Origin: Paracoccaceae bacterium | GTDB lineage: Bacteria; Pseudomonadota; Alphaproteobacteria; Rhodobacterales; Rhodobacteraceae | DNA: 64,000 bases | Direction: 5' to 3' | NCBI GenBank assembly: GCA_024742405.1 | Contig: JANSYP010000001.1 | Coordinates: 434,001 to 498,000 of the forward strand | Shown here: positions 1 through 8,832 of the stretch, piece after piece | Layout of the letters: the number at the start of each line of letters is the position of its first letter | Position numbering within the stretch: the stretch's first letter is position 1 | The notes under the pieces: model-generated | Told to the model about the DNA's origin: nothing | Database searches by the model: none | What the model saw: only the letters and a program-made list of their open reading frames with translations | Made by a program: the position numbers and the translations under genes

Positions 1-213
1 AACGATCACGGCCGCGGCGGCGAGGACTACCTGGCCGGCTGGTCCTATGGCAGGAACACCGGCTGGAACGACATGCCGGGCCGCCACACGGCCATCAAGG
101 GATACCTCGTCGAATATGGCAGCGTTGCGCCTGTCCCGCTGCCAGCCGCGCTGCCGCTCGCGCTGGCCGCCATCGGCGCGCTTGCGGGCTTGCGGCGCCT
201 TCGCCGGGGCTGA
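1..213 (+). CDS. C-terminal end of a VPLPA-CTERM exported protein (5' end outside window)
   Basis: The 70 residues visible are open from base 1 to a TGA. The tail reads VPLPAALPLALAAIGALAGL followed by a short arginine-rich end (RRLRRRG). This is the tripartite layout (motif, hydrophobic helix, basic tail) of the VPLPA-CTERM sorting signals recognised by exosortase-type transpeptidases in Rhodobacterales. The part before it (WNDMPGRHTAIKGYLVEYG) resembles the end of a C-type-lectin-like fold, where a W-N-D segment precedes a GY-V-EYG strand; this is inference from a short segment. The protein is probably cell-surface or extracellular. Its exosortase is not in the window. The sorting signal is clear, the domain call tentative. 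Confidence 0.75.
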   Translation, partial: NDHGRGGEDYLAGWSYGRNTGWNDMPGRHTAIKGYLVEYGSVAPVPLPAALPLALAAIGALAGLRRLRRG

Positions 214-336
214 CATCTTCGCAAATTGATCGGACTGGGCCAACGCGGCCCGGTCCGAGCCCGTTGTCGGGGTTGCGCGCAGCGGCGGCATTCTCTATCT
301 GCCCCCTGTCCGCCAGAGCCGGAAAGCGCGCGCCCC

Positions 337-708
337 ATGGAAAATGTCCTACTGATCGTCCACCTCATCCTCGCCCTGTGTCTGATCGGGGTTGTGCTGC
401 TGCAGCGCTCCGAGGGCGGTGGGCTTGGCATCGGCGGAGGTGGCGGTGCGATGACCGGCCGGACCCCGATCACGCCCTTGGGCAAACTGACCTGGGTGTT
501 TGCAGTAGCCTTCATCTGCACCTCGATCGCGCTGACGATCGTTGCGGCGCAAAACTCGGCCAACTCTTCGGTGCTGGACCGGTTGCGCGACGCGCCGACG
601 TCGCAGCAACCCGCGGACGGTCTGTTGCCGCCGCCGGTGCCGTCGGGCGACAGCCTTTTGCCGCCGTCGACCGGGGATGCGCCGGCCCTGCCACCACGCG
701 CGGAATAA
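337..708 (+). CDS. secG: SecG, preprotein translocase subunit
   Basis: Inner-membrane accessory subunit of the SecYEG channel, assisting export of unfolded proteins. The 123-residue product starts MENVLLIVHLILALCLIGVV, a first TM helix, followed by LLQRSEGGGLGIGGGGG, the glycine-rich cytoplasmic loop typical of SecG. A second TM helix follows at about residues 51-71. The remainder is a proline-rich cytoplasmic tail, as is common in alphaproteobacterial SecG. The reading frame is open further upstream, but the ATG at 337 puts the first helix at the N-terminus as the family requires. It lies 140 bp upstream of pyrG in the same direction. Confidence 0.93.
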   Translation: MENVLLIVHLILALCLIGVVLLQRSEGGGLGIGGGGGAMTGRTPITPLGKLTWVFAVAFICTSIALTIVAAQNSANSSVLDRLRDAPTSQQPADGLLPPPVPSGDSLLPPSTGDAPALPPRAE

Positions 709-848
709 TCCACAACCCCTAGAAAAACCGCCCCGCGGCATCACAGCATATTGCGTTGACGACCCGAATCTCCTAAGGGTTGAACCCCGTGATGCTGCGA
801 AATCGCATGGCTGCGAATGGCATCCAGCAGGGTTGCGGGAGAGAGTTC

Positions 849-2492
849 ATGACACGGTATGTCTTTATCACGGGCGGCGTCGTGTCGTCCCTAGGCAAGG
901 GGCTCGCCTCTGCCGCGCTCGGGGCATTGTTGCAGGCCCGCGGGTTCACCGTGCGGCTGCGCAAGCTCGACCCCTATCTCAACGTTGATCCCGGCACGAT
1001 GTCGCCCTTTGAGCATGGCGAGGTCTTCGTCACCGATGACGGGGCAGAGACCGACCTTGATCTCGGCCATTACGAGCGTTTCACCGGGGTCGCGGCGCGG
1101 GCGACCGACAGCGTGTCCTCGGGCCGGATCTATTCCACGGTGCTGGAGAAGGAGCGCCGCGGCGATTACCTCGGCAAGACGATCCAAGTGATCCCCCACG
1201 TCACCGACCAGATCAAGGAGTTCCTCAAGATCGGCGCGGGCGAGACCGATTTCATGCTCTGCGAGATCGGCGGCACGGTGGGCGATATCGAAGGTTTGCC
1301 GTTCTTCGAGGCCATCCGCCAGTTCAGCCAGGACCAGCCACGTGGCCAGTGCATCTTCATGCATCTGACCCTGCTGCCCTACATCAAGGCCTCCGGTGAG
1401 CTGAAGACCAAGCCGACCCAGCACTCGGTCAAGGAATTGCGCGCCATCGGCATCGCGCCGGATGTGCTGGTCTGCCGCTCTGAGGGGCCGATCCCGGTCA
1501 AGGAGCGCGAGAAGCTGGCGCTCTTCTGCAATGTACGCCCCGACAGCGTGATTGCGGCCCAGGATCTCAAGTCCATCTACGAAGCACCATTGGCCTATCA
1601 CAGGGAGGGGCTCGACCAGGCGGTGCTGGATGCCTTCCAGATCAGCCCCGCGCCGCGCCCCAACCTCGTGCGGTGGGAGGACGTGGCCGACCGGGTCGAG
1701 AACCCCGAAGGCGAGGTCAAGATCGCCGTGGTCGGCAAATACACCCAGCTCGAGGATGCCTACAAGTCCGTGGGCGAGGCGCTGACCCATGGCGGAATGG
1801 CAAATCGCGTCCGAGTGCGCGCCGAATGGATCGATGCGGAGATTTTCGACGCCGAGGATGCCGGCGCGCATCTCGAAGGCTTCCACGGCATCCTCGTGCC
1901 CGGCGGCTTTGGCGAGCGCGGGACCGAGGGCAAGATCAAGGCGGTGGAATTCGCGCGCACCCGCCAGGTGCCCTATTTCGGGATCTGCCTCGGCATGCAG
2001 ATGGCGGTGATCGAGGCCGCGCGGAACCTCGTCGGGCTCGACGACGCCGGCTCCGAGGAGTTCGACGACGAGGCCGGGCAGGCGCGCTTTACGCCGGTCG
2101 TCTATCACCTAAAGGAATGGGTGCAGGGCAACCATTCGGTCCGGCGCAAGAAGACCGACGCCAAGGGCGGCACCATGCGGCTGGGCGCATACACGGCCCA
2201 CCTGAGCGAAGGCTCCCGCGTCGCGGGCATCTACGGCGCGCCCAGCATCGAGGAACGCCACCGCCACCGCTATGAAGTCGACATGGCCTTTCGTGAGCGG
2301 CTGGAACAGCAGGGGTTGATGTTCTCCGGCATGAGCCCCGACGGGCGCCTTCCCGAGATCGTGGAACGCCCCGACCACCCCTGGTTCATCGGGGTGCAAT
2401 TCCACCCGGAGTTGAAGTCAAAACCCTTCGCGCCGCATCCGCTGTTCGCGGATTTCGTGAGGGCCGCCACGGATGTGAGCCGGTTGGTTTGA
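849..2492 (+). CDS. pyrG: CTP synthase (glutamine-hydrolysing)
   Basis: Makes CTP from UTP, ATP and glutamine, the last step of de novo pyrimidine nucleotide synthesis. The 547-residue length is normal. The N-terminal synthetase domain carries the P-loop [11 protein letters not shown] near residue 10. The C-terminal class I glutamine amidotransferase domain has the oxyanion loop PGGFGERG, the nucleophile elbow GICLGMQ with its cysteine, and the catalytic His-Glu in GVQFHPE. The ATG at 849 follows a purine-rich GGGAGAG ribosome site and gives the canonical start [14 protein letters not shown]; earlier in-frame starts would add a non-homologous leader. Cytoplasmic. Confidence 0.98.
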   Translation: MTRYVFITGGVVSSLGKGLASAALGALLQARGFTVRLRKLDPYLNVDPGTMSPFEHGEVFVTDDGAETDLDLGHYERFTGVAARATDSVSSGRIYSTVLEKERRGDYLGKTIQVIPHVTDQIKEFLKIGAGETDFMLCEIGGTVGDIEGLPFFEAIRQFSQDQPRGQCIFMHLTLLPYIKASGELKTKPTQHSVKELRAIGIAPDVLVCRSEGPIPVKEREKLALFCNVRPDSVIAAQDLKSIYEAPLAYHREGLDQAVLDAFQISPAPRPNLVRWEDVADRVENPEGEVKIAVVGKYTQLEDAYKSVGEALTHGGMANRVRVRAEWIDAEIFDAEDAGAHLEGFHGILVPGGFGERGTEGKIKAVEFARTRQVPYFGICLGMQMAVIEAARNLVGLDDAGSEEFDDEAGQARFTPVVYHLKEWVQGNHSVRRKKTDAKGGTMRLGAYTAHLSEGSRVAGIYGAPSIEERHRHRYEVDMAFRERLEQQGLMFSGMSPDGRLPEIVERPDHPWFIGVQFHPELKSKPFAPHPLFADFVRAATDVSRLV

Positions 2493-2504
2493 AGGCCGCG
2501 AAAT

Positions 2505-3227
2505 ATGAAGAGACTTTATGATGTGGAAATGGCGGTTGTCGCAATTGCGGTGACGATTTGTGTTACGGCTTCATTTCGAATTTCGAGCGTTGCCTTCCCA
2601 AATGTGCCAGACTACCTGTCGCTTCTTGCATCGACAATTGTTGGTGGCTTGGCGTTTTTGATCTCTAGAAGCATTGCATCTTGGTTTATCGAGTTCCGAG
2701 CCGTCCGGAGGTTCTTTCTGGGAAAGAAGTATGTGGAAGGACATTGGCTAATCATTACTCGGCCGCCCGAGGATTTGAGCCTCGTCCCGCTGCTACAACC
2801 GGGCGTTCTCTTTCTCTCTTTCCAGACTCATCTGGCTGAGTTTGTGGTTCGGACAACAAGGCTTACCGAAGACGGAGAAGAGTTCATTACGCCCTCGGAG
2901 GTTGTTAATGTTAGAACAGCGGGGCAAAGCACTAAGTATCTAAATTTCTTTGAATTTCGGAACCCAAATGGGCCGAAGCTCTACGGGTATGCCTCCGGTC
3001 TCTTTTCGGATCAAAGCTCAAAAAACAAATTTCACTCGCAACTTGAAGCGGAAACATGGCTTCAAACAGAGCAGCAAGTGCTTAAACAGTATGCCAGGCG
3101 AATACCTGACAAGGTAGTCGATAAGTATCATTTGCGGCACGGAGACAACTGGGTTCGAGCGTTCTTGCTCGACTGCCAAGATTTCGAGGCGCTTCGGAAA
3201 ATCTCGCTGAGCTCGGATTCGATATAG
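2505..3227 (+). CDS. Two-TM protein with beta-rich C-terminal domain, possibly imported; function unknown
   Basis: A 240-residue protein. Two TM helices are visible at about residues 8-30 and 38-60, followed by a basic stretch (FRAVRRFFLGKK) and a roughly 150-residue soluble part rich in short hydrophobic strands, including a YVEGHWLIITRP segment and a GYASGLFSDQSS segment. The base composition is clearly AT-richer than every neighbour, with codons such as TTT, ATT and AAA, which suggests recent acquisition. It starts 12 bp after the pyrG stop, interrupting otherwise ordinary core genes. The plan of two N-terminal TM helices, a G-x-W segment and a beta domain is reminiscent of Cap15-like (SMODS-associated 2TM beta-strand-rich) effectors. 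No nucleotidyltransferase partner is nearby, so this is only an analogy. Confidence 0.7.
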   Translation: MKRLYDVEMAVVAIAVTICVTASFRISSVAFPNVPDYLSLLASTIVGGLAFLISRSIASWFIEFRAVRRFFLGKKYVEGHWLIITRPPEDLSLVPLLQPGVLFLSFQTHLAEFVVRTTRLTEDGEEFITPSEVVNVRTAGQSTKYLNFFEFRNPNGPKLYGYASGLFSDQSSKNKFHSQLEAETWLQTEQQVLKQYARRIPDKVVDKYHLRHGDNWVRAFLLDCQDFEALRKISLSSDSI

Positions 3228-3328
3228 CCGGTCTTTGGCCACAAAAGGCGGATTAGGGTTTTGGTTCTGTCCGCACTAGTAGTAGATATCTCCGGATATT
3301 GATCTCTTTTGGCTAGCGATTGGTAAAG

Positions 3329-3922
3329 ATGACCCTCCAAGCCACCCTCAACGCGCTGCGCGATGCCTATCAGGCCAAGCATTTCGGCGAGGACATCTTC
3401 GATCTCGACGTGGGCTATTTGCAGACGAGTGTCGAGAACAATGACGACCGGATGCCGCTGCAGTTCTTTGTCGACTACAACAACATCTGGTGGTTCGAGC
3501 TGCTCCACAGCGTCGACGTCTATCACACCAGCCTGAACCCGGAGACCGGGACGGGCGCCGTCGCTTTTGCCATCACTTACGGCGACGCGCACGCTCCGGT
3601 CGATGCCATCCATGGGATGCAATTCCTGCGCTTCAACGAGGCCGGAAAGATCGCCTATATCCGGACCTTCGCGAACCCGAATTTCTGGGTCAAGAACCCC
3701 AATCCGGTCGTGCAGCTCGACGCGTTCGGCAACCACATCTGGCTCGGCACCGGGTACTATCTGGACAGTTCCGCCGCGTCTGCCATCGCGTTTCTGGACG
3801 ACAGCGCCGACGCCGAGCGGTTCCGGCAGCACGCGGGTCTCGACGCGCAGATGGGCCGGATCCGCCGGAACCTCGATTACTACGCCGCGCACAAATCGAC
3901 CCAGTGGCCGCGCAGCGCCTAG
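3329..3922 (+). CDS. Conserved hypothetical protein, possibly NTF2/SnoaL-like fold
   Basis: A 197-residue soluble protein with no signal peptide or TM helix. The sequence is rich in aromatic residues (YNNIWWFELLHSVDVYH) and contains IHGMQFLRFNEAGKIAYIRTF, a beta-hairpin pattern seen in NTF2-like (SnoaL) folds. No catalytic motif is recognised, so the fold is a guess and the function unknown. The ATG at 3329 is used; a TTG three codons earlier is the alternative and neither has a strong ribosome site. Base composition is back to the local high-GC norm, so it is probably native, unlike its upstream neighbour. Its TAG stop shares the palindrome CTAG with the stop of the convergent GYD gene. Confidence 0.7.
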   Translation: MTLQATLNALRDAYQAKHFGEDIFDLDVGYLQTSVENNDDRMPLQFFVDYNNIWWFELLHSVDVYHTSLNPETGTGAVAFAITYGDAHAPVDAIHGMQFLRFNEAGKIAYIRTFANPNFWVKNPNPVVQLDAFGNHIWLGTGYYLDSSAASAIAFLDDSADAERFRQHAGLDAQMGRIRRNLDYYAAHKSTQWPRSA

Positions 3923-4251
3923 GTTCCCGGCTCGCTATAGCTGCCGGTCATCGCCGCGGCCTGATCCACGATTTCCGCGAACTCCTCGCCGGTCCAAGCG
4001 CGCCGTGTGTTGGCGTCCGTGATCATGCCTGCACCGCCCGCGACCAGCAGGGCGCGTGCGATGACCTCGGGCCCCTCGGCCTCGATCACCATCAGGAAAT
4101 CGCTGTCCCCTGTCGTGTAGTAGAGCGACTTGAGCGCCCCGCCCGCGGCGGCGACAAGATCGCCGAGGGGACCGCTGCGATCCTCCGGCTTCATCAGATA
4201 GCCCGCGAGCGCCTTTTCCGGCAGTTTTGCGGTCACAATGAATGTCGGCAT
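3919..4251 (-). CDS. GYD-domain protein
   Basis: A 110-residue protein starting MPTFIVTAKLPEKALAGYL, with ALKSLYYTTGDSDFLMVIEAEG in the centre. The last block corresponds to the G-Y/D-D motif of the GYD family of small ferredoxin-fold proteins, whose role is not established. The start is the ATG at 4251; the frame is open upstream, but the extra residues look like non-coding sequence. It is convergent with the upstream hypothetical gene, the two stops overlapping in CTAG. About 85 bp separates it from mlaF on the same strand. Confidence 0.8.
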   Translation of the reverse strand: MPTFIVTAKLPEKALAGYLMKPEDRSGPLGDLVAAAGGALKSLYYTTGDSDFLMVIEAEGPEVIARALLVAGGAGMITDANTRRAWTGEEFAEIVDQAAAMTGSYSEPGT

Positions 4252-4336
4252 GGTGTCCTCCGGTCCGTTGCACCGTATCATGTGCAACCGCGGCAATCCA
4301 AGGCAAGCCCGCAGGCCGCGGCGCACCGGTTTCCCG

Positions 4337-5083
4337 CTAGCGCACGGCCTCGATCGGCCCCTCGGCGCGGCCATTGACGAACTGCGTGACATAGGGGTCA
4401 TTGCAGCTGTCCAGATCGCTCACCGGGCCGGTCCACTGGATCACCCCGTCATGGAGCATCGCGACATCGTCGGCGATGGCGCGCACGCTGGACATGTCGT
4501 GTGTGATTGTGACCGCCGTTGCCCCCATTTCGACCACGATCTCGCGGATCAGTTCGTTGATCACACCGGCCATGATCGGGTCGAGCCCCGTAGTCGGTTC
4601 GTCGAAAAAGATGATGTCAGGTTCCGCCGCGATGGCACGCGCCAGCCCGACGCGCTTTTGCATGCCCCCCGAAAGCTCGGCGGGGAACTGGTCCGCGACG
4701 CTCGATTTCAGCCCGACGCGGCGGAGCTTTTCGATCGCGATTTCGCGGGCCTCCTCGCGCGGCCGCTTCAACCGGCCGCGCAGCAGCCGGAAGGCGACAT
4801 TCTCCCAGACATGCAGGCTGTCGAAGAGCGCACCACCCTGGAACAGCATCCCGAAATGGGTGAGGAACTCGTCGCGGTCAGCCTTTGTGACATCCTGGCC
4901 GTTGACCTTGATGGTACCGCTGTCCGGAGTGATCAGGCCGAGGACGCATTTGATCGTCACGGATTTTCCGGTGCCAGAGCCGCCGATGATCACCATGCTC
5001 TCGCCCTTCGGCACGATCAGATTGACCCCGCGCAGCACCGCGTTGTCGCCAAAGGTTTTGTGGACGTCGATGAGCTCTATCAT
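4337..5083 (-). CDS. mlaF: ABC transporter ATP-binding protein, MlaF/Mkl type
   Basis: A 248-residue ATPase of the MCE-linked lipid transport systems (Mla in Gram-negatives), which move phospholipids between outer and inner membrane. It has Walker A GGSGTGKS at about residue 34, signature LSGGMQKRVGLARAI, and Walker B IIFFDEPTTGLDP. The PIMAGVINELI stretch that follows is characteristic of the Mkl/MlaF branch. The start overlaps the end of mlaE by 4 bp, so the two are translationally coupled. No mlaD (MCE) gene is seen nearby; the periplasmic subunits must be elsewhere. Confidence 0.9.
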   Translation of the reverse strand: MIELIDVHKTFGDNAVLRGVNLIVPKGESMVIIGGSGTGKSVTIKCVLGLITPDSGTIKVNGQDVTKADRDEFLTHFGMLFQGGALFDSLHVWENVAFRLLRGRLKRPREEAREIAIEKLRRVGLKSSVADQFPAELSGGMQKRVGLARAIAAEPDIIFFDEPTTGLDPIMAGVINELIREIVVEMGATAVTITHDMSSVRAIADDVAMLHDGVIQWTGPVSDLDSCNDPYVTQFVNGRAEGPIEAVR

Positions 5084-5856
5084 GCCGCGAAGAACGCTTC
5101 TGTCAGCAGGTAGTTGGAGGCGAGGATCAGCACGCTCGCCGCTACCACAGCGGCCTTGGTCGCGGCGCCGACGCCCTGGGCACCGCGGGCCGAATGCATG
5201 CCGAAATAGCAGCCCATAAGCGCGATCAGAAAGCCGAACACGGCGCCTTTGACGAGGCCCGAGCCGATATCCCAGGGCTCCAGGAAATTGACGGTGTTCT
5301 GCAGGTAGGTCGCGGAGTTGAAGTCCAGCCGCGTGATTCCCACCAGATAGCCGCCCATGATGCCGATCGTGTCACCCACCGCGACAAGAACCGGCAGGGT
5401 CAGGGTGGCGGCAAGCACCCGCGGAGCGGTAAGGTATTTCATCGGATTGGTGGACAGCGTCACCAACGCGTCGATCTGCTCGGTGACCTTCATCGTGCCG
5501 ATTTCGGCGGCAATGGAGCTGGCCACCCGTGCGGCCACCATCAACCCGCCAAGCACGGGACCAAGTTCGCGCACCATGCCGATGGCAACGATCTGGGGCA
5601 CCACGGATTCGGCGTTGAAGCGCGATCCCCCGGCGTAGATCTGCAGCGCGAGGGCCGCGCCGGTGAAGATCGCCGTCATGCCCACAACGGGCAGGCTGAA
5701 CCAGCCGATGGTGAGCAACGCGTTGCCGAACTCGCGCGGGTAAAAAGGCGGCGTGAACATGTGGCGGAGCGTTGAGGCCGCAAATAGTGCGATCCTGCCG
5801 AGCGCTGCGATCGCGGCGAGCGTGGCATGGCCCAGGGACGCAACCGCGCCGATCAT
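5080..5856 (-). CDS. mlaE: MlaE-type lipid ABC transporter permease
   Basis: A 258-residue inner-membrane protein of the MlaE/YrbE family, partner of the adjacent MlaF ATPase. It has an amphipathic N-terminus, TM segments from about residue 45 onward, and family blocks [34 protein letters not shown] and a [16 protein letters not shown] segment. The ATG at 5856 is chosen because it gives the normal MlaE length; translation further upstream reads through the antisense of alr. The start overlaps the alr stop by 4 bp and the gene end overlaps mlaF, giving an alr-mlaE-mlaF operon. Confidence 0.92.
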   Translation of the reverse strand: MIGAVASLGHATLAAIAALGRIALFAASTLRHMFTPPFYPREFGNALLTIGWFSLPVVGMTAIFTGAALALQIYAGGSRFNAESVVPQIVAIGMVRELGPVLGGLMVAARVASSIAAEIGTMKVTEQIDALVTLSTNPMKYLTAPRVLAATLTLPVLVAVGDTIGIMGGYLVGITRLDFNSATYLQNTVNFLEPWDIGSGLVKGAVFGFLIALMGCYFGMHSARGAQGVGAATKAAVVAASVLILASNYLLTEAFFAA

Positions 5857-6902
5857 GGAGCCCCCCCGATATAGCGGCGGTGGTAGCGGGCGCCGAGCGC
5901 GGTCAGGATCTCGTATCCGATCGTGCCGGCCGCTTCTGCCAGCATGTCCACGCCCTGGTGCGGCCCGAGGATGTCGAGCGATGCCGGCACTTCGTCCAGA
6001 TCGGTTACGTCGACGGTGATCAGATCCATCGACACGCGCCCGATCAGGGGGCACGGGGTGTCGCCGGCCCAGAGCGTCGCGCGGTTCGACTTGGCACGGA
6101 TCAGCCCGTCGGCGTATCCGCCGGAGACCGTGGCGACCTTCGAGGCGCGTCCGGCCACCCAGGTCGCGCCGTAGCCGACCGACTCCCCTGGGTTCAGATC
6201 GCGCACCTGGATCACCGGCAGCGACAGGGTGACAACGGGCTGCGCGTCGTAAAACGGCGCACCGCCATAAAGGCCGACGCCCGGACGCACCAGGTCGAAA
6301 TGGTACTCGGTGCCCAGCAAGGTGCCCCCCGTCGCGGCGACGCTCCGCGGTGCGCTCACACCTTCGGTCATGTCGCGGAAGGCGCGGAGCTGTGCGGCGT
6401 TCTGGGCATGATCCGGTGTGTCGGCACAGGCGAGATGCGACATGATCAGCGTCGGGCCCTCACCCAAGAGCCAGCCGCGCAGATAGGCCCACTCCTCGGG
6501 CTCCATTCCCAGCCGGTTCATGCCCGTGTCGAGTTGTATGCCGAACGGATGCCCGGGCAGGCCGTCCCGGTGGCGCGCGGCCTGCTCGCCGCTGTTGAGC
6601 AGCGGGATCAGATCGTGGTCGCGCAAGAGCTCCGTATCGCCCACCATATGCCCGGAGAATACAGAGATCGTCGGCCCGACACCGAGCGCCCGGCGCACCG
6701 CGACACCCTCTTCGGCGACAGCGACGAAAAAGCTGCGCGCACCGGCGCGGGCCAGGACCTGGGCGACCTCGGCCACGCCCAGCCCGTAGCCGTCGGCTTT
6801 GACCACAGCGGCCGTTTCCGTCTGCGGATCTGTTGCCGCGTCCAGCGCGCGCCAGTTGGCGATGATCGCGTCCCGGTCGATGGTCAGAGTTGCGGTGCCC
6901 AT
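5853..6902 (-). CDS. alr: Alanine racemase
   Basis: PLP-dependent interconversion of L- and D-alanine, supplying D-Ala for peptidoglycan. The product is 349 residues. The PLP lysine lies in [12 protein letters not shown] near the N-terminus (barrel domain). The C-terminal beta domain carries the catalytic tyrosine block SVGYGATW and [12 protein letters not shown]. The ATG at 6902 gives [20 protein letters not shown], the usual start of the family; a TTG 12 codons earlier is possible. It is the first gene of a tightly overlapping operon with mlaE and mlaF, linking wall and outer-membrane maintenance. Confidence 0.95.
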   Translation of the reverse strand: MGTATLTIDRDAIIANWRALDAATDPQTETAAVVKADGYGLGVAEVAQVLARAGARSFFVAVAEEGVAVRRALGVGPTISVFSGHMVGDTELLRDHDLIPLLNSGEQAARHRDGLPGHPFGIQLDTGMNRLGMEPEEWAYLRGWLLGEGPTLIMSHLACADTPDHAQNAAQLRAFRDMTEGVSAPRSVAATGGTLLGTEYHFDLVRPGVGLYGGAPFYDAQPVVTLSLPVIQVRDLNPGESVGYGATWVAGRASKVATVSGGYADGLIRAKSNRATLWAGDTPCPLIGRVSMDLITVDVTDLDEVPASLDILGPHQGVDMLAEAAGTIGYEILTALGARYHRRYIGGAP

Positions 6903-6934
6903 GGAAGTCGCTTTTGACAGGCCCGTGGGCGGGG

Positions 6935-7285
6935 TCAAGCCTCTGGCGTTGGACGCAGGCGCTTGGGCAGAGTTGCGACAATCCTGTCATAGGACACACG
7001 CAGCCGGTGGGCGAGGTCCGCTTCGGTGACCTGCGTGCCCTCCAGGGCCTTGGCGGCAACATGTACCCAGCCGGCCTTGGCAAGGTAGGGAGCGGGCTCC
7101 GCCTGGCCGATCTCGACCAACATCTCCGCAGTCGCCCGGTCAGGACATTTCACGCTCACGCCATCGGCCCGGGCAATGGCGAAGAGCTTGCCGCCGACCT
7201 TCCAACTGTCGATATCGGGTCCGAAATTGTGATCGAGCGTCGCGCCGGGCAGGGCGCCGGCAAGGGACTGAACAATGTCGCGCAT
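6935..7285 (-). CDS. MmcQ/YjbR-family protein
   Basis: A 116-residue small cytoplasmic protein of the MmcQ/YjbR (CyaY-like fold) family. Typical blocks are [20 protein letters not shown], the [14 protein letters not shown] strand and the C-terminal [10 protein letters not shown]. The biochemical role of the family is not settled; a double-wing DNA-binding type fold is known for members. The ATG at 7285 is chosen because it starts just before the first family helix. It lies 32 bp upstream of alr on the same strand and may be co-transcribed with it. Confidence 0.85.
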   Translation of the reverse strand: MRDIVQSLAGALPGATLDHNFGPDIDSWKVGGKLFAIARADGVSVKCPDRATAEMLVEIGQAEPAPYLAKAGWVHVAAKALEGTQVTEADLAHRLRVSYDRIVATLPKRLRPTPEA

Positions 7286-7464
7286 GGGCAGACACTGCGC
7301 TCCGCGCGTGCTCTCGACAAGGGGTCGATTTAAGCCTAACACTCCGCCATGGCACCGAACGGCACCATTGCACCCTGCATTACCGGCTGACAGACGTCAG
7401 GCGGGCCGTTCTTTTAATGTGTGATGGACTAGGCTAGACCCGCCGCGACGCGCGCGAGGCACCC

Positions 7465-8832
7465 ATGACCGACATCACGCTTTACAACAGTGCGACCCGC
7501 CGCAAAGAGGCGTTCTCACCGCTCGATCTAGGCAATGTCCGCATGTATGTCTGCGGGCCCACGGTCTACGAGCGCGCACATCTGGGCAATGCGCGCCCCG
7601 TCGTGGTTTTCGACGTGCTCTTCCGCCTCCTGCGCCATGTCTACGGGTCGGAGCATGTGACTTACGTGCGCAACCTCACCGACGTAGACGACAAGATCAA
7701 CGCGCGGGCCGCAGAAACGGGACGGCCGATTCGCGAGATCACCGACGAGACGATCCGGTGGTTTCACGAGGATATGGGCGCGCTCGGGACCTTGCCACCG
7801 ACGTTCGAGCCCCGGGCGACGGACCACATCGCCGGCATGATCGCGATGATCGAGGAACTGATTACGCGCGGCCATGCCTATGCGGCGGAGGGTCATGTGC
7901 TGTTCTCGGTGGGCTCTTTTGGCGAGTACGGCGCCCTCTCGGGTCGCTCGCTAGATGACATGATCGCCGGCGCGCGGGTCGAGGTCGCGCCCTACAAGCG
8001 CGATCCGATGGATTTCGTGCTCTGGAAGCCGTCCACGGGCATCGAGCCGGGGTGGGAGAGCCCCTGGGGCTTCGGTCGTCCGGGCTGGCACATCGAATGC
8101 TCCGCCATGAGTCGCGAGCTTTTGGGCGAAAGCTTTGATATCCATGGCGGTGGCCGGGACCTGACCTTTCCGCATCATGAAAACGAGATCGCCCAGTCGC
8201 GCTGCGCCAACCCGGGCAGCGGCTTCGCAAAGGTCTGGTTGCACAACGAGATGCTCCAGGTCGAGGGCAAGAAGATGTCCAAGTCCTTGGGCAATTTCTT
8301 CACCGTGCGCGAGTTGTTGGAGAAGGGCATCCCGGGAGAGGTCATCCGCTTCGTCTTCCTGTTGACGCACTACCGCAAGCCGATGGATTGGACGGAGGCG
8401 AAGGCGGAGGAGGCTCAGCGCGTGCTGCGCAAGTGGTACGAACAGGTGGATGGTGCCGCTGCCGGCGCTGTTCCGGCGAGTCTGGTCGCCGCGCTGGCCG
8501 ATGATCTGAATACTGCAGGAGCGATGGCTATTCTGCATCGCTTGTCCACGGAAGGCGACACTGCCGGGCTGCGCGCGAGTTTGGAACTGGTGGGACTGTT
8601 TGGAAGCGCCGTGCCGGAGTGGGCAGCAGCCCAGAGAGCCGACCTAGGCGCGTTCGAGACTTTGCTTGCGGAGGCGCGCGCTGCCGCCATGGCCAGCAAG
8701 GATTTCGCCGAGGTCGACCGACTCAAGGCCGGACTACTCGCAGCAGGAGTCGAGGTGCGCATGAGCAAGGAGGGCGTTGAACTCTCAGCAAAACCGGAGT
8801 TCGACGCGACCAAGCTGGAGGGATTGGTATAA
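7465..8832 (+). CDS. cysS: Cysteine-tRNA ligase
   Basis: Charges tRNA-Cys with cysteine in the cytoplasm. The 455 residues form a class I synthetase. The N-terminal zinc/substrate cysteine lies in [10 protein letters not shown], the HIGH-type motif is AHLGNAR, further ligands are in HIECSAMSR and [11 protein letters not shown], and the ATP-binding KMSKS motif is present as KKMSKSLGN. The stop codon overlaps the next start as TAATG, coupling translation to cimA, so cysteinyl-tRNA synthesis and the citramalate route to isoleucine are encoded on one transcript. Confidence 0.98.
   Translation: MTDITLYNSATRRKEAFSPLDLGNVRMYVCGPTVYERAHLGNARPVVVFDVLFRLLRHVYGSEHVTYVRNLTDVDDKINARAAETGRPIREITDETIRWFHEDMGALGTLPPTFEPRATDHIAGMIAMIEELITRGHAYAAEGHVLFSVGSFGEYGALSGRSLDDMIAGARVEVAPYKRDPMDFVLWKPSTGIEPGWESPWGFGRPGWHIECSAMSRELLGESFDIHGGGRDLTFPHHENEIAQSRCANPGSGFAKVWLHNEMLQVEGKKMSKSLGNFFTVRELLEKGIPGEVIRFVFLLTHYRKPMDWTEAKAEEAQRVLRKWYEQVDGAAAGAVPASLVAALADDLNTAGAMAILHRLSTEGDTAGLRASLELVGLFGSAVPEWAAAQRADLGAFETLLAEARAAAMASKDFAEVDRLKAGLLAAGVEVRMSKEGVELSAKPEFDATKLEGLV

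Noticed and set aside
891-2108. Long minus-strand frame opposite pyrG
   Set aside because: pyrG is complete with all catalytic motifs; the antisense product matches nothing recognised.
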